In this document: piece by piece, positions 4,700 to 6,812 of the stretch
Numbering within the stretch: position 1 is the first letter of the stretch
How the letters are laid out: every line of letters begins with the position of its first letter
Assembly (NCBI GenBank): GCA_027062125.1
Contig: JAMOTW010000105.1
Coordinates: 1-6,812, forward strand
Reading direction: 5' to 3'
Origin: Thermococcus sp.
GTDB lineage: Archaea > Methanobacteriota_B > Thermococci > Thermococcales > Thermococcaceae
Length of the DNA: 6,812 nucleotides
The notes under the pieces: generated by a model
Database searches by the model: none
Seen by the model: only the letters and a program-made list of their open reading frames with translations
Told to the model about the DNA's origin: nothing
Position numbers and translations under genes: made by a program

Positions 4700-6451
4700 A
4701 TGAGGAGAGTTTCGATTTTAATAATCCTCATTCTAATCATAGGTTCCGTCCCCCTAGCCTCGGGGAAGGCCGTTCCGGAGCCGACCCAGAGGGACGTTTT
4801 CCTGTACCAGTACTTCTCCCAGGTTCTGGTGAGGTTTGACTACTCCCTCCGTTACGCCCTCGTGAACGAGAGCTACTCCCTCAAGCTGGCGAACCTCACG
4901 CTGAGAGAGCTCGAGCTGATAAAGGACGAGAGCCTCTACTATCAGGAGAAGGGGATGAACTCGACGGTAATGAGGGTAATTCCCCCCTTCTACGACTTCG
5001 CCAGCGAGACGGTTGTACTCGTTCAGCTCGTCCTCGAGTTCCACGAGAACCCCACCCCGGCCCTCGCATCGGGGATACTCAGCACGGTCGATGATATGGA
5101 GAGAACCCTCGATGCCATCGACCTCATAAAGCTGAGGAACGGGACGAAGGTCCTTACCTTCAACACCGCCAAGATCCGAACCCACCTGGAGGCGGTAAGG
5201 AAGCTCGTCTCGAACGTCCCCCCGGAGCAGGGGGGCTTCGTCATAGGAGTCTTTGATGATAATCCAATCCTCCACCAGACGGTGACGATATTCGGCTCGT
5301 GCCCCGGCAACTCCTCTGTTACTGTGGTCATCGAGGGGGATGGCTCCACCTCTCTCCTCCTCGTCAACCCCCGCAACGGCCTCTTCTCCGTGAGTTACAG
5401 GTTCGATGAGCTCGGAAGGTATAGAATCTACGCGGTTCAGGGAAATGAGAGGTCGAACAACGTCACTGTGAAGGTAAGGAAGATACCCACTTCGTTCATA
5501 GTCGATGACTCGTACAGCGCCTTCCTTAACCACACCGTCCACCTCTCGGGAAGGCTCGTCGACTACTACGGCAACCCCCTCGGCGGGAGGGAGATAACGG
5601 TTGGCAACGCCACCCTGACCACAGGGAGTGACGGCGGCTTCTCCAGGGACTACTTCTCTCCCGTTGCGACGAGCTTCAAGGTGACCCTTCGGTTCGAAGG
5701 GGACGCGACCCACGCGGGGACTGTCAGGGTGGTGGAGGTGACCTTCACAACGTACCCCGTCTCCATAACCCTCGACGGCCCGGCTGAGGTGGTTCTCGGA
5801 AAGACCGCGGCATTTGCCGGAACCGTTGACCCGGCCCTTCCTTTCCCGATCACCATCTATGTGGACGGGAAGGAGTACCTCAGGCTCACCCCAGATAACG
5901 GCACCTTCTCCTTCGAGCTGAGGCCCGATGAGGCAGGGGAGTTCGAGGTTTACGCATCATTTCCGGGAAACGAGAGATACGGGAAAGCCAAGTCCAACGT
6001 GATAAAACTGAAGGTCGTTCCGCCTGAGGACATGAGGCCGAGGTATATTGCCATAGCCCTGCTCGCCCTCCTGATGGTCGGCGGCTTCGTCCTGCTGGAG
6101 AGGAGGAAGGGAAGGGGCAGGGCCCCCGTCCGGAAAAAGCCCGGGACTGGAGCGACTCCAGGGGAAGAGAAATCATCCGTCGGACCCGGGACGGAGTTTG
6201 AGATACCCGAGGACGTCGGTGAAGCCTACACCCTCCTCAGGGAGAGGCTTAGGGAGGCCCTCGGGATAAGCGAGAGCATGACCCCGAGGGAGGTCCTGGG
6301 GGTTCTGAGGGACTGGGAGCTCTATCCGTACCTTGAGACCGTGACCAGACTCCACGAGAAGGCCGTTTACGGTGAGATGCCCCTGAGCGAGAGCGAGACT
6401 GCCGAGTTCGTGAAAGCCATGGAGAACCTCCTGCGGGGTGTGTCGGCATGA
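4700..6451 (+). CDS. secreted/membrane-anchored protein: helical domain, three Ig-like domains, TM segment, DUF4129-like tail
   Basis: A 583-residue surface protein. Residues 1-22 form a signal peptide (basic MRR, a long Ile/Leu core, then ASGKA). About 23-175 is a helical ectodomain rich in charged and Leu heptad-like stretches. Three beta-rich Ig-like domains follow at about 176-260, 262-351 and 352-440; the third has the clear PGNERYG...K turn before the final strand. A TM helix spans about 448-466, followed by a basic stop-transfer (ERRKGRGR) and a flexible Pro/Gly/Lys linker. The cytosolic tail (about 500-583) resembles DUF4129: AYTLLRERL, then MTPREVLGVL at 527-536 and LHEKAVYGE at 551-559. 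DUF4129 proteins often accompany MoxR AAA+ ATPase and DUF58 genes. Nine N-x-S/T sequons lie in the ectodomain and none in the tail. The stop overlaps the next start (ATGA). Its function is not known; a role in envelope assembly or quality control is inference. Confidence 0.88.
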   Translation: MRRVSILIILILIIGSVPLASGKAVPEPTQRDVFLYQYFSQVLVRFDYSLRYALVNESYSLKLANLTLRELELIKDESLYYQEKGMNSTVMRVIPPFYDFASETVVLVQLVLEFHENPTPALASGILSTVDDMERTLDAIDLIKLRNGTKVLTFNTAKIRTHLEAVRKLVSNVPPEQGGFVIGVFDDNPILHQTVTIFGSCPGNSSVTVVIEGDGSTSLLLVNPRNGLFSVSYRFDELGRYRIYAVQGNERSNNVTVKVRKIPTSFIVDDSYSAFLNHTVHLSGRLVDYYGNPLGGREITVGNATLTTGSDGGFSRDYFSPVATSFKVTLRFEGDATHAGTVRVVEVTFTTYPVSITLDGPAEVVLGKTAAFAGTVDPALPFPITIYVDGKEYLRLTPDNGTFSFELRPDEAGEFEVYASFPGNERYGKAKSNVIKLKVVPPEDMRPRYIAIALLALLMVGGFVLLERRKGRGRAPVRKKPGTGATPGEEKSSVGPGTEFEIPEDVGEAYTLLRERLREALGISESMTPREVLGVLRDWELYPYLETVTRLHEKAVYGEMPLSESETAEFVKAMENLLRGVSA

Positions 6452-6812
6452 ACAAGACAGTCAAGTACCTCATACTGCTCCTCCTGCTCTTCGCCCTCAT
6501 CACGATGCCGCTGACGATCCCAGTCTTCAAGAGCTCCACCCAGTACAGCATCTTCAACAAGAACTGGGACGGCACGTCGAGGTTCGCCAAGCTGGCCTAC
6601 CTCAAGGGCAGGGAGGTCGTTCCAATCTTCGAGTCCTTCGACATAGCAAACATCAGCGAGCTGAACGGCGTCCTCCTCATAATCGGCCCGAACATGACCT
6701 TCACCGGGGCCGAGGTGGAGCAGATAAAGCTCTTCCTCGAGAGGGGGAACACGCTCTTCATAGCCGATGATTTTGGAACCGGGAACGAGATACTGCGCGC
6801 CCTCAACGTGCC
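6448..6812 (+). CDS. DUF4350-like membrane protein, N-terminal part (cut by window end)
   Basis: The first 121 codons of a gene that leaves the window without a stop. The ATG overlaps the previous TGA as ATGA, and GGGGTG lies seven bases upstream, so translation is coupled to the DUF4129-like gene. Residues 1-25 are MNKTVK followed by a long Leu/Ile run, a signal anchor. After it comes a domain that binds neither metal nor nucleotide by any motif I can see. It contains NKNWDGTSRF, then the strand GVLLIIGPNMTFTGAEVEQI, a helix ending LERGNTLFIADDFGTGNEIL. The 'G-x-L-F/L-V/I-A-D-D-F-G-T-G-N' ending matches the DUF4350 pattern, a class-I-glutamine-amidotransferase-like fold seen beside MoxR/DUF58/DUF4129 genes in archaea and actinobacteria. 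The C-terminal half, which normally carries another TM helix, is not in the window. Confidence 0.85.
   Translation, partial: MNKTVKYLILLLLLFALITMPLTIPVFKSSTQYSIFNKNWDGTSRFAKLAYLKGREVVPIFESFDIANISELNGVLLIIGPNMTFTGAEVEQIKLFLERGNTLFIADDFGTGNEILRALNV

Noticed and set aside
4754..5713. A 319-codon minus-strand open frame inside the Ig/DUF4129 gene
   Set aside because: It lies wholly antisense to a gene with a clear domain order and a good ribosome site. Its translation is full of Val/Glu/Arg runs typical of antisense GC-rich codons, with no recognisable motif.
1..6812. CRISPR array, transposon or insertion sequence
   Set aside because: I saw no tandem spaced repeats, no transposase reading frame and no terminal inverted repeats with target duplications. 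The lower GC of mntA-hepT suggests transfer, but no mobile-element ends are visible.

Overview
The window looks like chromosomal DNA of a hyperthermophilic euryarchaeon of the order Thermococcales, most likely Thermococcus. Evidence: TTTATATA-type TATA boxes with purine-rich BRE stretches, Shine-Dalgarno sites matching GGAGGTGAT, ATGA stop/start overlaps, Arg AGG and Ile ATA as common codons, and the protein families present. The genus assignment is inference.

Layout from left to right. (1) 1-423: the 3' end of a probable cell-surface (S-layer-like) protein. (2) 424-812: no protein gene. It holds a near-ideal promoter at 475-491 and, at the expected start distance, an RNA of about 163 nt closed by a 14-bp terminal stem (513-526 with 662-675). 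I could not assign it to a known RNA class. (3) 813-2640, minus strand: a three-gene operon running mntA (nucleotidyltransferase antitoxin), hepT (HEPN RNase toxin) and a sugar-1-phosphate nucleotidyltransferase with a left-handed beta-helix tail. (4) 2641-2722: a compact divergent promoter region bracketed by a perfect 9-bp inverted repeat. (5) 2723-3676, plus strand: a GalE-like nucleotide-sugar epimerase. (6) 3692-4641, minus strand: two overlapping membrane-protein genes of unknown function. (7) 4700-6812, plus strand, divergent from these: a membrane-anchored protein with a signal peptide, helical domain, three Ig-like domains, a TM segment and a DUF4129-like tail, overlapping by ATGA with a DUF4350-like gene that runs off the window.

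The genes fall into two themes. The nucleotidyltransferase and epimerase make or interconvert activated sugars, plausibly for surface glycans. The surface protein and the sequon-rich ectodomain at 4700-6451 are possible acceptors. The right-hand DUF4129/DUF4350 pair is the kind of arrangement often found with MoxR AAA+ ATPase and DUF58 genes, which would lie beyond position 6812. The mntA-hepT pair has clearly lower GC than its neighbours and looks like an accessory module inserted between two sugar-nucleotide genes.

The best candidate for something undescribed is the structured RNA at 513-676. Second is the divergent membrane-protein block at 3692-6812.
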